A stretch of DNA of 59,332 bases from Bacillus sanguinis (GTDB taxonomy: Bacteria > Bacillota > Bacilli > Bacillales > Bacillaceae_G): assembly GCF_018332475.1 (NCBI RefSeq), contig NZ_BOQB01000092.1, positions 1-59,332 on the forward strand, given 5' to 3'. Below are positions 50,703 to 59,332 of the stretch, piece after piece. Below the pieces are notes generated by a model, which was not told the DNA's origin, did no database searches, and saw only the letters and a program-made list of their open reading frames with translations. Made by a program: the position numbers and the translations under genes. Numbering within the stretch: position 1 is the first letter of the stretch; every line of letters starts with the position of its first letter.

Positions 50703-50921
50703 GTGACAATAAAGGTATTTAATTTTAGTATAAGAAATGTAATAGCCACCTACTAAAATTAACTTGTAGGTGGTTTTAAAGTTATTTAAGACTAAATTTA
50801 ATTGTTGTGGCCTTTAATTTATAAAAATAATAAAGTTGGTTAATTCTTTTTCAACTAATGCCGCTTATTGAAAAAAAGTAGCTTGCTCCATTTACTAAAT
50901 TTTCATCCTGTTTTACATAGC

Positions 50922-51344
50922 TTAATCTGCCTCAACATCTTTTTCACCTAAATTTTGAACAAATCTTAATAGATAACCATCAGGGTCCATAATTAAAAAT
51001 TCTTTTTGTCCCTTTAATTTAGTATCAGCTCTATACCAATTCTCTTGAATATCAAATTTAATTGGATACTCGTTCTTTTTCAAACTATCATATAGTGAAT
51101 CAATATCATTTATGATAATTTGAAAATTGATTCCTCTTCCGTAGGGATAAGATAACTCCCCAGTACTCCAATGACCATTTACTTCTTCAATCATAATCTG
51201 GCAGTCATTTAAAGACAGTAAAGCAAACTTATCCTCTGGTCTTTGATATTCAATTTTAAATAGGAGAATTTCCGAATAGAAATTTAAACTTTTCTCCATA
51301 TCTGAAACTGATAGCTCTGGTATTAATGCATTGAGTTTGTGCAA
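50922..51344 (-). CDS. VOC family (bleomycin-resistance-like) protein
   Basis: A 140-residue VOC-fold protein: LIPELSVSDMEKSLNFYSEI at the N terminus and LIMDPDGYLLRFVQNLG at the C terminus, resembling bleomycin-binding proteins. A TTG start at 51344 follows AAAGGAGGC. An inverted repeat (CCACCTAC/GTAGGTGG) near 50745-50774 may be its terminator. Substrate unknown; drug binding is possible. It lies alone between yheA and the lipoprotein gene. Confidence 0.82.
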   Translation of the reverse strand: MHKLNALIPELSVSDMEKSLNFYSEILLFKIEYQRPEDKFALLSLNDCQIMIEEVNGHWSTGELSYPYGRGINFQIIINDIDSLYDSLKKNEYPIKFDIQENWYRADTKLKGQKEFLIMDPDGYLLRFVQNLGEKDVEAD

Positions 51345-51483
51345 AAATGCTGCCTCCTTTGCTTAAGTTATTGATTATTATAACACTCACTATAAATTCT
51401 TCTTCTATTAAACTACTTCGTTAGTTCTATAAGAAGTAAACAACTTTATTATCTCTACACACGTCTTTTTTGTTTGTTATTTT

Positions 51484-52080
51484 TTATTTTTTGAAATACT
51501 CCGTTTCAATATTCTTCTCCTTCAAAAACTTTTCAATTTCTTTTTGCTTCCTACCATTCACTTTCTCAAAGCGTTTTGTAAAAGAAAAATCAGTTTTGAA
51601 TAAGTTACCATCTTCAGCGAGCTTGTCTAATTCTTTCTCTAGTTCTACTGAAAGTGCCGTAGACGATGAAATATATTCATGAATTTCCTTCGAAGGCTGT
51701 TTGTAATTATCGGGGATCGTATTGTTACTAATAAAATTATGGAAATTCGCATCATTTTGTTGCGCTAAATCTACTAGTTGTTTTAATTTCTCCCGATCGG
51801 ATTCCGTAACTTCCTCATCAGACATGGCTGACGAAAGTGGAACGATGTTTTCGTCTAACTCTCCGCTATAATTTAAATACGTTTTTATATTTTGTTTCAT
51901 TTCATCTTCATTAATCGTTTCATTCTTTTTTGAAGAAGTGAATATAGTTTCCGGAATTTTAACCGTAACATCTTTAATAGATTGTACATCGTTTTCTTCC
52001 TTAGGTTCTGCACTGTTTGAACAAGCTGATAGAAATAAAACTGTAAGTAGCATGAGTGAATATAAAGTATATTTCTTCAT
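51484..52080 (-). CDS. NDxxF-motif lipoprotein
   Basis: A 198-residue lipoprotein. The signal peptide with lipobox FLSACSNS is followed by a helical domain with QQNDANFHNFI, the NDxxF signature of a small Bacillus/Staphylococcus lipoprotein group. The C-terminal end is a charged helix (KQKEIEKFLKEKNIETEYF). Anchored in the outer face of the membrane. ATG at 52080 follows AAGGAGA. It is transcribed after the DUF1700 gene, 21 bases apart. Function unknown. Confidence 0.8.
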   Translation of the reverse strand: MKKYTLYSLMLLTVLFLSACSNSAEPKEENDVQSIKDVTVKIPETIFTSSKKNETINEDEMKQNIKTYLNYSGELDENIVPLSSAMSDEEVTESDREKLKQLVDLAQQNDANFHNFISNNTIPDNYKQPSKEIHEYISSSTALSVELEKELDKLAEDGNLFKTDFSFTKRFEKVNGRKQKEIEKFLKEKNIETEYFKK

Positions 52081-52101
52081 TTTAATCTCCTTTTACATTC
52101 A

Positions 52102-52662
52102 TTAGTGTCTTTGTAAAATAGCAATATTCCATTTCAAATACTTTACTAAAAGTGCGTATAGATGTTTTATCAATTGATAAGATATGACGGATATGAGTAA
52201 ACCGACGCAAAAAGCGATGAACACATTATAAACATCGGAATAACTAATTTGATGAAACCCTTTAAAGAATCCTAATCCTATTAATAAAATAGGTGAAATA
52301 ATTAATACTGGCGTGGCAATGATAAGTGCTAGAAGAATCGGTAATAAAAAGAGTAGTACGAAAAAGGCGATAAAGATAAAGGCAAAGTTTAAAACACTTA
52401 AGCTCATAACAGAAAATAGTGCGGTTATTATATTTTTAAAGCTTCGTTTACTGTCAGCATTGCTTATTGCATAGGAAACAGTAAGTTCTTTAGCAATGGT
52501 TTTAGGATTTCCTAGTTTTCTAGCAATTTCTTCTTCACATTTTCCATCTTGTTTACCGCTGATAAAATGAGTTTCATACTCTGAAATAATATCTTTCTTT
52601 TCTACATTAGGCATATTCCGCAGGGAGGAACTAAGTTGTTCCAAAAATTCATTTTTGTTCAT
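52102..52662 (-). CDS. DUF1700 family membrane protein
   Basis: A 186-residue protein with the DUF1700 N-terminal helical domain (NKNEFLEQLSSSLRNM, then EYETHFISG and ARKLGNPKTIAKEL) and three or four hydrophobic helices. Genes of this family usually follow a padR-type regulator and act in envelope stress; no padR gene is adjacent here. The ATG at 52662 follows AAGGAAGTG. It forms a unit with the downstream lipoprotein gene. The pairing with a lipoprotein may indicate a joint membrane role. Confidence 0.82.
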   Translation of the reverse strand: MNKNEFLEQLSSSLRNMPNVEKKDIISEYETHFISGKQDGKCEEEIARKLGNPKTIAKELTVSYAISNADSKRSFKNIITALFSVMSLSVLNFAFIFIAFFVLLFLLPILLALIIATPVLIISPILLIGLGFFKGFHQISYSDVYNVFIAFCVGLLISVISYQLIKHLYALLVKYLKWNIAILQRH

Positions 52663-52927
52663 AACAATCACTTCCTTTATAAAATGATGAATTACAGATG
52701 AGAATCTGATTTTTGAAAAGAGAGTTCCAATTAATGGGTATTCTAATATTTACAAATGTATCATTTACTAGTGTTCTTTGCAAGGTACTGTAATGTTTTT
52801 AATACTGTGATGAGATGGAAGTTTTTCGGGGATTTTTAGATGAGATATAAAAATATTATTTCAGGATAAATAAAGGTTTGTAAGCGGATTCTTTAATGGT
52901 TGTCAAAAAACTGTCAAATTCATATCA

Positions 52928-52956
52928 TTGGAAAAATAATGTATTTGTAATATAAT
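52928..52956 (+). promoter_or_regulatory. Promoter of alsS-alsD
   Basis: TTGGAA (52928-52933) and TATAAT (52951-52956) are exactly 17 bases apart. It lies in the 379-base gap before alsS; a hairpin (TTCACC/GGTGAA) follows in the leader. No AlsR gene is adjacent, so the activator must be elsewhere. Confidence 0.7.
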
Positions 52957-53041
52957 GATAAACAATACTTCACCACGTTAATTAACTAGGTGAAATTAAA
53001 AATCTTTATTACACACATTATGAAATAAAGGGATGATTAGT

Positions 53042-54727
53042 TTGACAAGTGTAAAAGCAAACGACGTGAAGACAAAAACAAAAGGAGCAGATCTTGTTGT
53101 TGATTGTTTAATTAAACAAGGTGTTACACATGTTTTCGGTATTCCAGGAGCGAAGATTGACTCTGTATTTGATGTACTGCAAGAAAGAGGACCAGAGTTA
53201 ATTGTTTGTCGTCATGAACAAAATGCAGCATTTATGGCAGCTGCGATTGGTAGATTAACAGGAAAACCGGGCGTATGTCTTGTAACTTCAGGACCAGGGA
53301 CATCAAATTTAGCGACAGGTCTTGTTACTGCGAATGCGGAGAGTGATCCCGTTGTTGCTTTAGCTGGTGCAGTTCCACGTATGGATCGATTAAAACGTAC
53401 GCACCAATCTATGGATAATGCTGCACTATTCGAACCAATCACAAAATATAGCGTAGAAGTAGAGCATCCGGATAATGTGCCAGAAGCATTAAGTAATGCA
53501 TTTCGAAGTGCGACTTCCACAAATCCAGGAGCAACTTTAGTAAGTCTTCCGCAAGACGTTATGACTACGGAAACGACTGTAGAGTCTATCGGTGCGCTTT
53601 CTAAGCCACAGCTTGGAATCGCTCCCACACATGAAATTACATATGTAGTAGAAAAAATAAAGTCAGCAAAATTACCAGTTATTTTACTCGGTATGAGAGC
53701 GAGCACAAATGAAGTGACGAAAGCTGTTCGTGAATTAATTGCAGATACAGAACTTCCTGTCGTTGAAACATATCAAGCAGCTGGTGCCATTTCACGTGAG
53801 TTAGAAGATCATTTCTTCGGCCGCGTCGGTTTATTCCGTAACCAACCAGGTGATATTTTACTAGAAGAAGCAGATCTTGTTATTTCGATCGGTTATGACC
53901 CGATTGAGTACGATCCGAAATTCTGGAATAAACTTGGGGACAGAACGATTATTCATCTTGATGACCATCAAGCAGATATCGACCACGATTATCAACCAGA
54001 GCGTGAATTAATTGGTGATATCGCTTTAACTGTAAATAGCATTGCGGAGAAATTACCGAAACTTGTATTAAGTACGAAATCAGAAGCAGTGTTAGAACGA
54101 TTACGCGCGAAATTATCAGAACAAGCAGAAGTTCCAAACCGTGCTTCAGAAGGTGTTACGCATCCGCTTCAAGTGATTCGTACACTTCGTTCTTTAATTA
54201 GTGACGATACAACCGTTACATGTGACATCGGTTCCCATTCTATTTGGATGGCAAGATGTTTCCGTTCTTATGAACCACGTAGATTATTATTTAGTAACGG
54301 TATGCAAACGTTAGGTGTTGCACTTCCTTGGGCAATCGCAGCTACTTTAGTAGAACCAGGTAAAAAAGTAGTTTCCGTATCAGGTGACGGTGGTTTCTTA
54401 TTCTCAGCGATGGAGTTAGAAACAGCGGTACGTTTAAATTCTCCAATCGTCCATCTTGTTTGGAGAGACGGTACGTATGATATGGTTGCATTCCAACAAA
54501 TGATGAAATACGGCAGAACATCAGCTACAGAGTTTGGTGATGTTGATCTTGTGAAATATGCGGAAAGTTTCGGGGCGTTAGGTCTTCGTGTTAACACGCC
54601 TGATGAATTAGAAGGTGTGTTAAAATCTGCATTAGCAGCAGACGGCCCTGTCATTATTGATATTCCAATCGATTACCGTGATAACATTAAATTAAGTGAA
54701 AAATTATTACCAAACCAATTAAACTAA
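53042..54727 (+). CDS. alsS: Catabolic acetolactate synthase AlsS
   Basis: A 561-residue thiamine-diphosphate enzyme. The catalytic Glu is in [20 protein letters not shown], and the TPP/Mg motif [20 protein letters not shown] is in the C-terminal domain. It condenses two pyruvates into 2-acetolactate. It is of the FAD-independent catabolic type, being followed by alsD and not by an ilvN-type regulatory subunit. A TTG at 53042 follows AAAGGGA at nine bases and is preferred over ATG 53033. Acetoin excretion prevents acidification in late growth. Confidence 0.94.
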   Translation: MTSVKANDVKTKTKGADLVVDCLIKQGVTHVFGIPGAKIDSVFDVLQERGPELIVCRHEQNAAFMAAAIGRLTGKPGVCLVTSGPGTSNLATGLVTANAESDPVVALAGAVPRMDRLKRTHQSMDNAALFEPITKYSVEVEHPDNVPEALSNAFRSATSTNPGATLVSLPQDVMTTETTVESIGALSKPQLGIAPTHEITYVVEKIKSAKLPVILLGMRASTNEVTKAVRELIADTELPVVETYQAAGAISRELEDHFFGRVGLFRNQPGDILLEEADLVISIGYDPIEYDPKFWNKLGDRTIIHLDDHQADIDHDYQPERELIGDIALTVNSIAEKLPKLVLSTKSEAVLERLRAKLSEQAEVPNRASEGVTHPLQVIRTLRSLISDDTTVTCDIGSHSIWMARCFRSYEPRRLLFSNGMQTLGVALPWAIAATLVEPGKKVVSVSGDGGFLFSAMELETAVRLNSPIVHLVWRDGTYDMVAFQQMMKYGRTSATEFGDVDLVKYAESFGALGLRVNTPDELEGVLKSALAADGPVIIDIPIDYRDNIKLSEKLLPNQLN

Positions 54728-54743
54728 TGGAGGCAGATTTGAG

Positions 54744-55502
54744 ATGACTGTTGCGCAATTAATTGATATTGATGCAAAAAGAACGAAAACGAGTAACGAA
54801 GTATATCAAACATCTACAATGCTTGCACTATTAGATGGTATATATGATGGTGTAATTAGCTTTGAAGATTTGAAAAAACATGGTGATTTCGGTATCGGCA
54901 CATTTGATCAATTAGATGGTGAAATGATCGCATTTGATAATGAATTTTATCATTTACGTTCAGACGGTTCAGCAGAAAAAGTAGAGCCGGAAGAAACAAC
55001 ACCATTTGCGACTGTAACGTTTTTTGAAAAAGAAATGAGTTATACGGTAGACCGTCCGATGAATCGTGAAGAAGTGGAAGCTTTATTACATGAATTAATG
55101 CCGAGTAAAAACCTATTTTATGGTATTCGAATGGATGGTACATTCCGCGAAGTAAGAACGAGAACTGTTCCAAGACAAGAAAAACCGTATACACCGCTCG
55201 TTGAAGTGACGAAATCACAACCCATCTTCTCATTTAAATATACAGAAGGTACGCTAGCTGGATTTTGGACGCCAGATTATGCACAAGGTATTGGTGTAGC
55301 TGGTTTCCACTTACATTATATTGATGATGAAAGAAGCGGAGGCGGGCACGTTTTCGATTATGTTGTTGAAAACTGCACAATCCAAATTTGTCAAAAAGCT
55401 CATATGCATTTAGCACTTCCAGAAACAGCTGATTTTATGGCGGCTGAATTATCTAGAGAAAACTTAGAGGATAATATTGCGACTGCGGAAGGTGCGGAGT
55501 AA
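54744..55502 (+). CDS. alsD: Alpha-acetolactate decarboxylase AlsD
   Basis: A 252-residue acetolactate decarboxylase. The zinc ligands are visible as the H-x-H pattern in AGFHLHYIDDERSGGGHVFD, and the Glu-rich acidic tail is typical. It turns 2-acetolactate into acetoin with CO2 release. The ATG at 54744 follows GGAGG with 17 bases between alsS stop and start. The two genes form the acetoin operon, ended by the terminator at 55510-55542. Confidence 0.94.
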   Translation: MTVAQLIDIDAKRTKTSNEVYQTSTMLALLDGIYDGVISFEDLKKHGDFGIGTFDQLDGEMIAFDNEFYHLRSDGSAEKVEPEETTPFATVTFFEKEMSYTVDRPMNREEVEALLHELMPSKNLFYGIRMDGTFREVRTRTVPRQEKPYTPLVEVTKSQPIFSFKYTEGTLAGFWTPDYAQGIGVAGFHLHYIDDERSGGGHVFDYVVENCTIQICQKAHMHLALPETADFMAAELSRENLEDNIATAEGAE

Positions 55503-55509
55503 AAGGGAG

Positions 55510-55542
55510 AGACTGTTCCATTTTGGAACAGTCTTCTTTTAT
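55510..55542 (+). terminator. Terminator of alsSD
   Basis: AGACTGTTCCA and TGGAACAGTCT form an 11-base stem around TTT; TTCTTTTATT follows. Confidence 0.85.
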
Positions 55543-55567
55543 TCGTAATTGTCATCATTTGTCGGTA

Positions 55568-55684
55568 AATCGATATTTCTTGTCGAATCGTTGATATATT
55601 TTGAGTTATGATAGATATATTAAAAAAATCGTTGATATATTGTAAATTACGATAGATATATTCGAAAAATCGTTGATATCGTTC
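55568..55684. repeat. 41-bp tandem repeat
   Basis: The core ATCGTTGATAT recurs at 55588, 55629 and 55670 with a period of 41 bases, and the intervening ATAGATATATT block is shared. A less exact copy precedes the first. The array is AT-rich and lies between alsD and the end of the glycosylase gene. Copy number could vary between strains. Confidence 0.7.
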
Positions 55685-56300
55685 ATTTCTTTGAAACAAA
55701 CGGATGCCCTTCATAATAAAAACGCCACGGATAATGTATAGCTTCTTCTGCATAGTCGATGTTAATACGAGGTCCTGCTGTTATTTTATACTGTGATGAT
55801 ATGTGTTCTTCTTCTGGAACGAGTTCAATATGTAATGTGTCACTTTGTAATGATATGCCTCGTTCTTCTAAAGTAATTCCGAGTGCACGGCATAGTTTGC
55901 CAGGTCCGTTCGTTAAGTTTTTATATTGCGCTTTTGTAATGTCTGTTTTGTTGTAGCGCGCTAGTTTTATTTCTTCTATTCCATCTACCGGCTCAAGGGC
56001 TCGAATGAGAACACCTTGCGGGGTGCCCACTGGTGCTGTAATGACGTTAAAGCAATGATACATACCGTAAATCAAATATACGTAAGCATGTCCCGGTGCA
56101 CCAAACATGACTTCTGTGCGATCAGTCCGTCTGCCGCCGTAACTATGTGCGGCCTTATCATCGGGACCTTTGTATGCTTCTACTTCTACAATGATTCCGC
56201 TTCTTTTTATTCCATCTACAGTATGTACAAGTTTTTGTCCGAGTAATTTCTTTGCGACTTCTAACGTATCGCCTTCATAAAAGGAAGGAGGTGCTTGCAT
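55683..56300 (-). CDS. DNA-3-methyladenine glycosylase (Aag/MPG family)
   Basis: A 205-residue alkyladenine glycosylase. The family motif [18 protein letters not shown] includes the catalytic Glu, and [20 protein letters not shown] is typical of the fold. It removes 3-methyladenine, hypoxanthine and related damaged bases from DNA. The ATG at 56300 follows AAAGGAG. The gene stands alone, its end meeting the 41-bp repeat. In B. subtilis the homologue is called aag (yxlJ). Confidence 0.92.
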   Translation of the reverse strand: MQAPPSFYEGDTLEVAKKLLGQKLVHTVDGIKRSGIIVEVEAYKGPDDKAAHSYGGRRTDRTEVMFGAPGHAYVYLIYGMYHCFNVITAPVGTPQGVLIRALEPVDGIEEIKLARYNKTDITKAQYKNLTNGPGKLCRALGITLEERGISLQSDTLHIELVPEEEHISSQYKITAGPRINIDYAEEAIHYPWRFYYEGHPFVSKK

Positions 56301-56434
56301 TGTACTATCTCCTTTGCTAAGTGTATATGTATATAGTAAACCAAATTTTCAGTAGTAATTCTAACTCGTTCTATTTGCTACATTTATTTCATAAATTATG
56401 GATAGAGTACAACAGCGAAGAGGGGGAGTGCGAC

Positions 56435-57304
56435 ATGATTTATCGCTTACTAGCTCTTAATATAGATGGGACACTACTATACAACAACGGAAAAATTGCA
56501 AAAGGATTACGAGAAACAATTGAATTTGTGAAAAGAAAAGATGTATACGTTACATTATTTACGAGCCGTAATTTTCAGTCCGCTCATAAAGTAGCAAAGG
56601 CGTTAAAATTAGATTCTATATTAGTGACACATGGCGGTGCTTTCGTTTCAGCAACGTTAGATAAGCCGTATGTTCAAAGAAGATTATCGGAAGAGAAGAC
56701 GTTTAACATTGTGCAAGTGTTAGAGCACTTTGATTGTAACGTCCGCATTTCTCATGAACGGTTTTCAATCGGAAATCGTGAGAGAAATACACCAAATTTA
56801 ATTGCGCGTACTGTATTATCAAGCGCAGATCCATTATTTTATCCAGTTCAATTTGTAGACTCGTTAGGTGATGCACTTCGTGATCATCCAGTAGCGGCGC
56901 CAAAAATTGATGTTATTTTCCAAACGAAAGGTGAAAAAGAACGAGGGCTCCATACATTAAGAAAAGCGTTCCAAGATTTAGAGTATGTTGAGTGTGATTC
57001 AAAACGAATAGAAATTTTACCGCAAAATGTATCAAAATTACGTGGATTACAATTGCTTGGAGAACATTTAAATATTTCGCTAAACGAAATGGTTGCGATT
57101 GGAGATAGTTTAGAAGATCTAGAAGTAATTGAAAATGTAGGACTCGGGGTAGCGATGGGGAACTCGCCTGTAGAGTTAAAACAAGCAGCTGACTGGATTA
57201 CACGTTCAAATAGTGAGAACGGTGTAGAGTATATGATTAAAGAACATTTCCGTAAGCAATTCCCGCTTCCGTTTTTGAAGAATCATAAAAATACACCGAA
57301 ATGA
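56435..57304 (+). CDS. HAD superfamily (Cof-type) protein with Asn in place of the nucleophile
   Basis: A 289-residue Cof-type HAD protein. Motif I reads LLALNIDGTLL, in which the first Asp of the usual DxDGT is Asn9; Asp11 is kept. Motif II is LFTSRN and motif IV is AIGDSLEDLEV, which are normal. Loss of the nucleophilic Asp makes phosphatase activity unlikely. An ATG at 56435 follows AGGGGGAG; an extension to 56321 is without a ribosome site. The role may be binding of a phosphosugar or regulation. A terminator follows. Confidence 0.85.
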   Translation: MIYRLLALNIDGTLLYNNGKIAKGLRETIEFVKRKDVYVTLFTSRNFQSAHKVAKALKLDSILVTHGGAFVSATLDKPYVQRRLSEEKTFNIVQVLEHFDCNVRISHERFSIGNRERNTPNLIARTVLSSADPLFYPVQFVDSLGDALRDHPVAAPKIDVIFQTKGEKERGLHTLRKAFQDLEYVECDSKRIEILPQNVSKLRGLQLLGEHLNISLNEMVAIGDSLEDLEVIENVGLGVAMGNSPVELKQAADWITRSNSENGVEYMIKEHFRKQFPLPFLKNHKNTPK

Positions 57305-57307
57305 TGA

Positions 57308-57342
57308 AAGAAAAACGTAGCTTTTTGGCTACGTTTTTTATT
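57308..57342 (+). terminator. Terminator of the HAD gene
   Basis: AAAACGTAGC and GGCTACGTTTT pair around TTTTT; six T residues follow. Confidence 0.8.
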
Positions 57343-57699
57343 AGTTTTATTCGAAAAATGAAAACGTTTTACCGGTTAAATTGTGTCTGAAGTTCATACA
57401 ATTTACTTGAATCATTTAGAAAACTGTTGTAAAGTGGGTGATGTTGCCAAAATAGTTACACCACATGAAATATTCTTCAGGTTAATTTTATTGAGTTCCT
57501 ATACGTAAAAATATTTCCGCATGATAGTTTCGTTCACGTAGTATTTCAAAAATGAATTGTAGTAATTTTACTAATTAGTTGTAGAGTGTCTTTGTTTTAT
57601 TTAAATGGATTATTTTAAGTTAATGTGAGTAAGGCTTGGTACATATGAAATGTACTTCTTTTTGTAGCTTTAGGAAATTTAAAAGGGGGAATGAATTTT
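57343..57699 (+). other. Upstream region of the adhesin gene
   Basis: A 357-base AT-rich gap. GTACAT (57639-57644) and ATGTAC (57650-57655) form a short hairpin with a following T-rich stretch, 45 bases ahead of the start. No certain promoter or known regulatory box was found. Confidence 0.45.
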
Positions 57700-59332
57700 T
57701 TGAGGAAATCATTTAATCAAAAAATAAAAAAATTAAGTAGTAGTTTTATAGTCGTGTTACTAGTATGTATGAATTTTCTAATCCATTTACCAAATAAAGC
57801 AGAGGCAGCTACACCAGAATTAAAAGGTTTAGGTGATGTATCTTATTACAATGCAATCATTTTTGGAGATCATAGTGCAACGAGTGCGGATATTGAGGGT
57901 GCGATGGCTGTTCAAAAAAATATGAATGCATCGAGTTATACAGTTTTAGCAGCTGCAACTGGAGCGTGGAACTTAGCTGGAGCACCATGGATAGATGAAG
58001 GATATCCATCATTATTGCTAGGTGGTCAATTTACGAAAGCGGGAACAGGACAAGTAATTATTCAAGATGGAACAGTGGCGATGACAAAAGATGGTGACCC
58101 AGAAGGTGCAATGAAATCATCATATGACCGTATCTCTTATAAAGAGCAAGCGGAGATTAATGCTAAATTTAAAGAGTTTAGAAAAGACGTTGATAGTGTA
58201 ATTGAGGATGCGGGCCAATTACATACTGATAAACCAAAACTTAATATGAGTTTTGGGATTGGTGAAGATGTAAAAAATCCTAATATTTATGTTTCTTCAG
58301 GCCAAAACGGAAAGAAAGAATTTGAAGTAAAAGACGTTTTTCTTCCGAATGTAGATAATAAAGATTTTATAGTTATTTATTCAGATGCAGAAGAAGTGAG
58401 TTTTGGTGGCGGAGCAATTTTATATGATACAAAAAACACTGGTATGGCAACAGACCTAATTAATACATCACATGAATATGTTCCTGATTCACCATTTACT
58501 GAGTTAGCTAGTAAAGTCATTTGGGTGTTTCCGAATGCTACAAAAATATCAACAAAGGGATATGGTGTAATAGGAAGTGTATTTGCTCCAAATGCAGTTG
58601 TAGATACAAAAGGTGGTTCAATTAACGGACAAGCCTTTGTTGGTGGATTACACCAAAGAGATGGCTTTGAGGTTCATAACTTTAAATTTAATTGGCCGAA
58701 ATGGAATAAACCATCAGTTGAAAAAGTAACTGGTCAATTTGAAATTGTAAAAGTAGATGCAAGTGATGAAACAAAGTTATTACCAGGTGCAGAATTTGAA
58801 GTGTATAAAGATGGTAAACAAATAGATACATTACGAACAGATAAGACAGGTAAAGTAATCTCTAAGAAATTAGAACCAGGTAAATATACATTAAAAGAAA
58901 CGAAAGCACCAGAGGGATATAAATTACTAAAAGAAGAAATTGAAGTTACTGTGGAAGAGAACAAAGTAGTACCGGTAATAGTTAAAAATGTGAAAGCGTT
59001 GGGAAGCTTACAAGTAGTCAAAAAGGATGCTGAGAGCAAAAATGTGCTAGAAGGCGCGGAATTTAGACTAAAAAACGAAAATGGTCAAATAGTTGGAGAG
59101 GTGAAAACAACAAATAAAGATGGTGTTGTTACATTCGAAAACTTAGTGCCAGGTAAGTATACGTTAGAAGAAACGAAAGCGCCAGAAGGCTACAAAGCGA
59201 AAGAAGTTAAAGTAGAAGTAAACGTTATAGCAAATGAAGTAGTGAAACGAGAAGTATTGAACGAAAAAGAACCAAGTAAAGGTCCAGAAAAGCCAGGCGA
59301 AGAAACAGAAAAGCCAGGTGAAGAAACAGAAA
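57700..59332 (+). CDS. Surface adhesin with choice-of-anchor A and SpaA/Cna-B repeats (truncated at window end)
   Basis: An open frame of at least 544 codons with no stop before the window edge. A signal peptide (FIVVLLVCMNFLIHLP, ending near AEAATPE) is followed by a choice-of-anchor A-type domain (YYNAIIFGDHSATSADIEGA) that reaches about residue 335. Two SpaA-type prealbumin repeats follow (GQFEIVKVDASDETKLLPGA and GSLQVVKKDAESKNVLEGA), each with the ETKAPEGYK ending. A PGEETEK repeat then begins. A sorting signal (LPXTG) is expected beyond the edge. The TTG at 57700 is nine bases after AAGGGGGA; ATG at 57691 is too near. Confidence 0.85.
   Translation, partial: MRKSFNQKIKKLSSSFIVVLLVCMNFLIHLPNKAEAATPELKGLGDVSYYNAIIFGDHSATSADIEGAMAVQKNMNASSYTVLAAATGAWNLAGAPWIDEGYPSLLLGGQFTKAGTGQVIIQDGTVAMTKDGDPEGAMKSSYDRISYKEQAEINAKFKEFRKDVDSVIEDAGQLHTDKPKLNMSFGIGEDVKNPNIYVSSGQNGKKEFEVKDVFLPNVDNKDFIVIYSDAEEVSFGGGAILYDTKNTGMATDLINTSHEYVPDSPFTELASKVIWVFPNATKISTKGYGVIGSVFAPNAVVDTKGGSINGQAFVGGLHQRDGFEVHNFKFNWPKWNKPSVEKVTGQFEIVKVDASDETKLLPGAEFEVYKDGKQIDTLRTDKTGKVISKKLEPGKYTLKETKAPEGYKLLKEEIEVTVEENKVVPVIVKNVKALGSLQVVKKDAESKNVLEGAEFRLKNENGQIVGEVKTTNKDGVVTFENLVPGKYTLEETKAPEGYKAKEVKVEVNVIANEVVKREVLNEKEPSKGPEKPGEETEKPGEETE

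Noticed and set aside
53212-53706. 164-codon frame on the reverse strand of alsS
   Set aside because: Lies wholly inside a highly conserved gene, with no ribosome site; it is a shadow of the alsS codon pattern.
55568-55684. CRISPR array
   Set aside because: The period is 41 bases with no unique spacers; the units are contiguous tandem copies, and no cas genes are near.

Overview
The window is a stretch of chromosome from a Bacillus cereus group organism (cereus, thuringiensis, anthracis and relatives). The low GC content, strong AGGAGG-type ribosome sites, frequent TTG and GTG starts, spore genes (cotJABC, an alpha/beta SASP, yheCD), the endospore-appendage genes ena1A/B/C and a YheA-YheB/YheC-YheD/SspB/BmrD-BmrC neighbourhood all fit. 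No rRNA, complete tRNA, CRISPR array or intact prophage was seen.

Layout. 0-5 kb: a branched-chain amino acid carrier, the cotJ spore-coat operon, two small proteins and the repair protein Ku. 4.8-10.4 kb: a yybP-ykoY (Mn2+) riboswitch ahead of a DUF1232 gene and dedA, then the ena1 pilus cluster with a decayed TnpB end lodged between ena1B and ena1C, and a large secreted metallophosphoesterase. 10.4-18.6 kb: two tiny membrane proteins, an amino acid permease, a cation/proton antiporter and the MurNAc recycling set murR-murQ-murP-mupG with paired operator-like palindromes. 18.7-30 kb: DoxX and SnoaL-like proteins, a divergent Lrp/EamA pair, a drug-efflux regulon (SMR pair, TetR, MFS) linked by four copies of a 17-bp palindrome, and an SgrR-like regulator divergent from an MFS exporter. 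30-38.6 kb: a sigma-B-type promoter driving catalase and a PfpI protein, an orphan EcsB-like permease, a permease behind a lysine riboswitch, a glutamate racemase relic, a DUF3626 gene and gapN.

38.8-50.7 kb: the bmrC/bmrD heterodimeric exporter behind a leader-peptide attenuator, a cystine ABC importer, a sigma-G-type SASP gene whose 5' leader holds a 54-nt tRNA-like fold ending in CCA, and yheD-yheC with divergent yheB and yheA. 50.9-59.3 kb: a VOC protein, a lipoprotein and a DUF1700 protein, the acetoin genes alsS-alsD, a 3-methyladenine glycosylase, a HAD protein lacking its nucleophilic Asp, and the start of a SpaA-repeat surface adhesin that runs off the window.

The themes are spore structure, drug export under several regulatory modes (attenuation, TetR, SgrR-like), cell-wall sugar salvage and amino acid transport. 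The less-described signals are the two bmr leader ORFs sharing a VNVMGL core, the tRNA-like SASP leader, the TnpB/right-end relic in the ena cluster, the 19-bp-arm palindrome before the SnoaL-like gene, and the inverted repeat that abuts the DUF3626 ribosome site. Start codons were reassigned where a Shine-Dalgarno sequence favoured an internal start. All functional names rest on recognition of protein families by eye; no database search was run.
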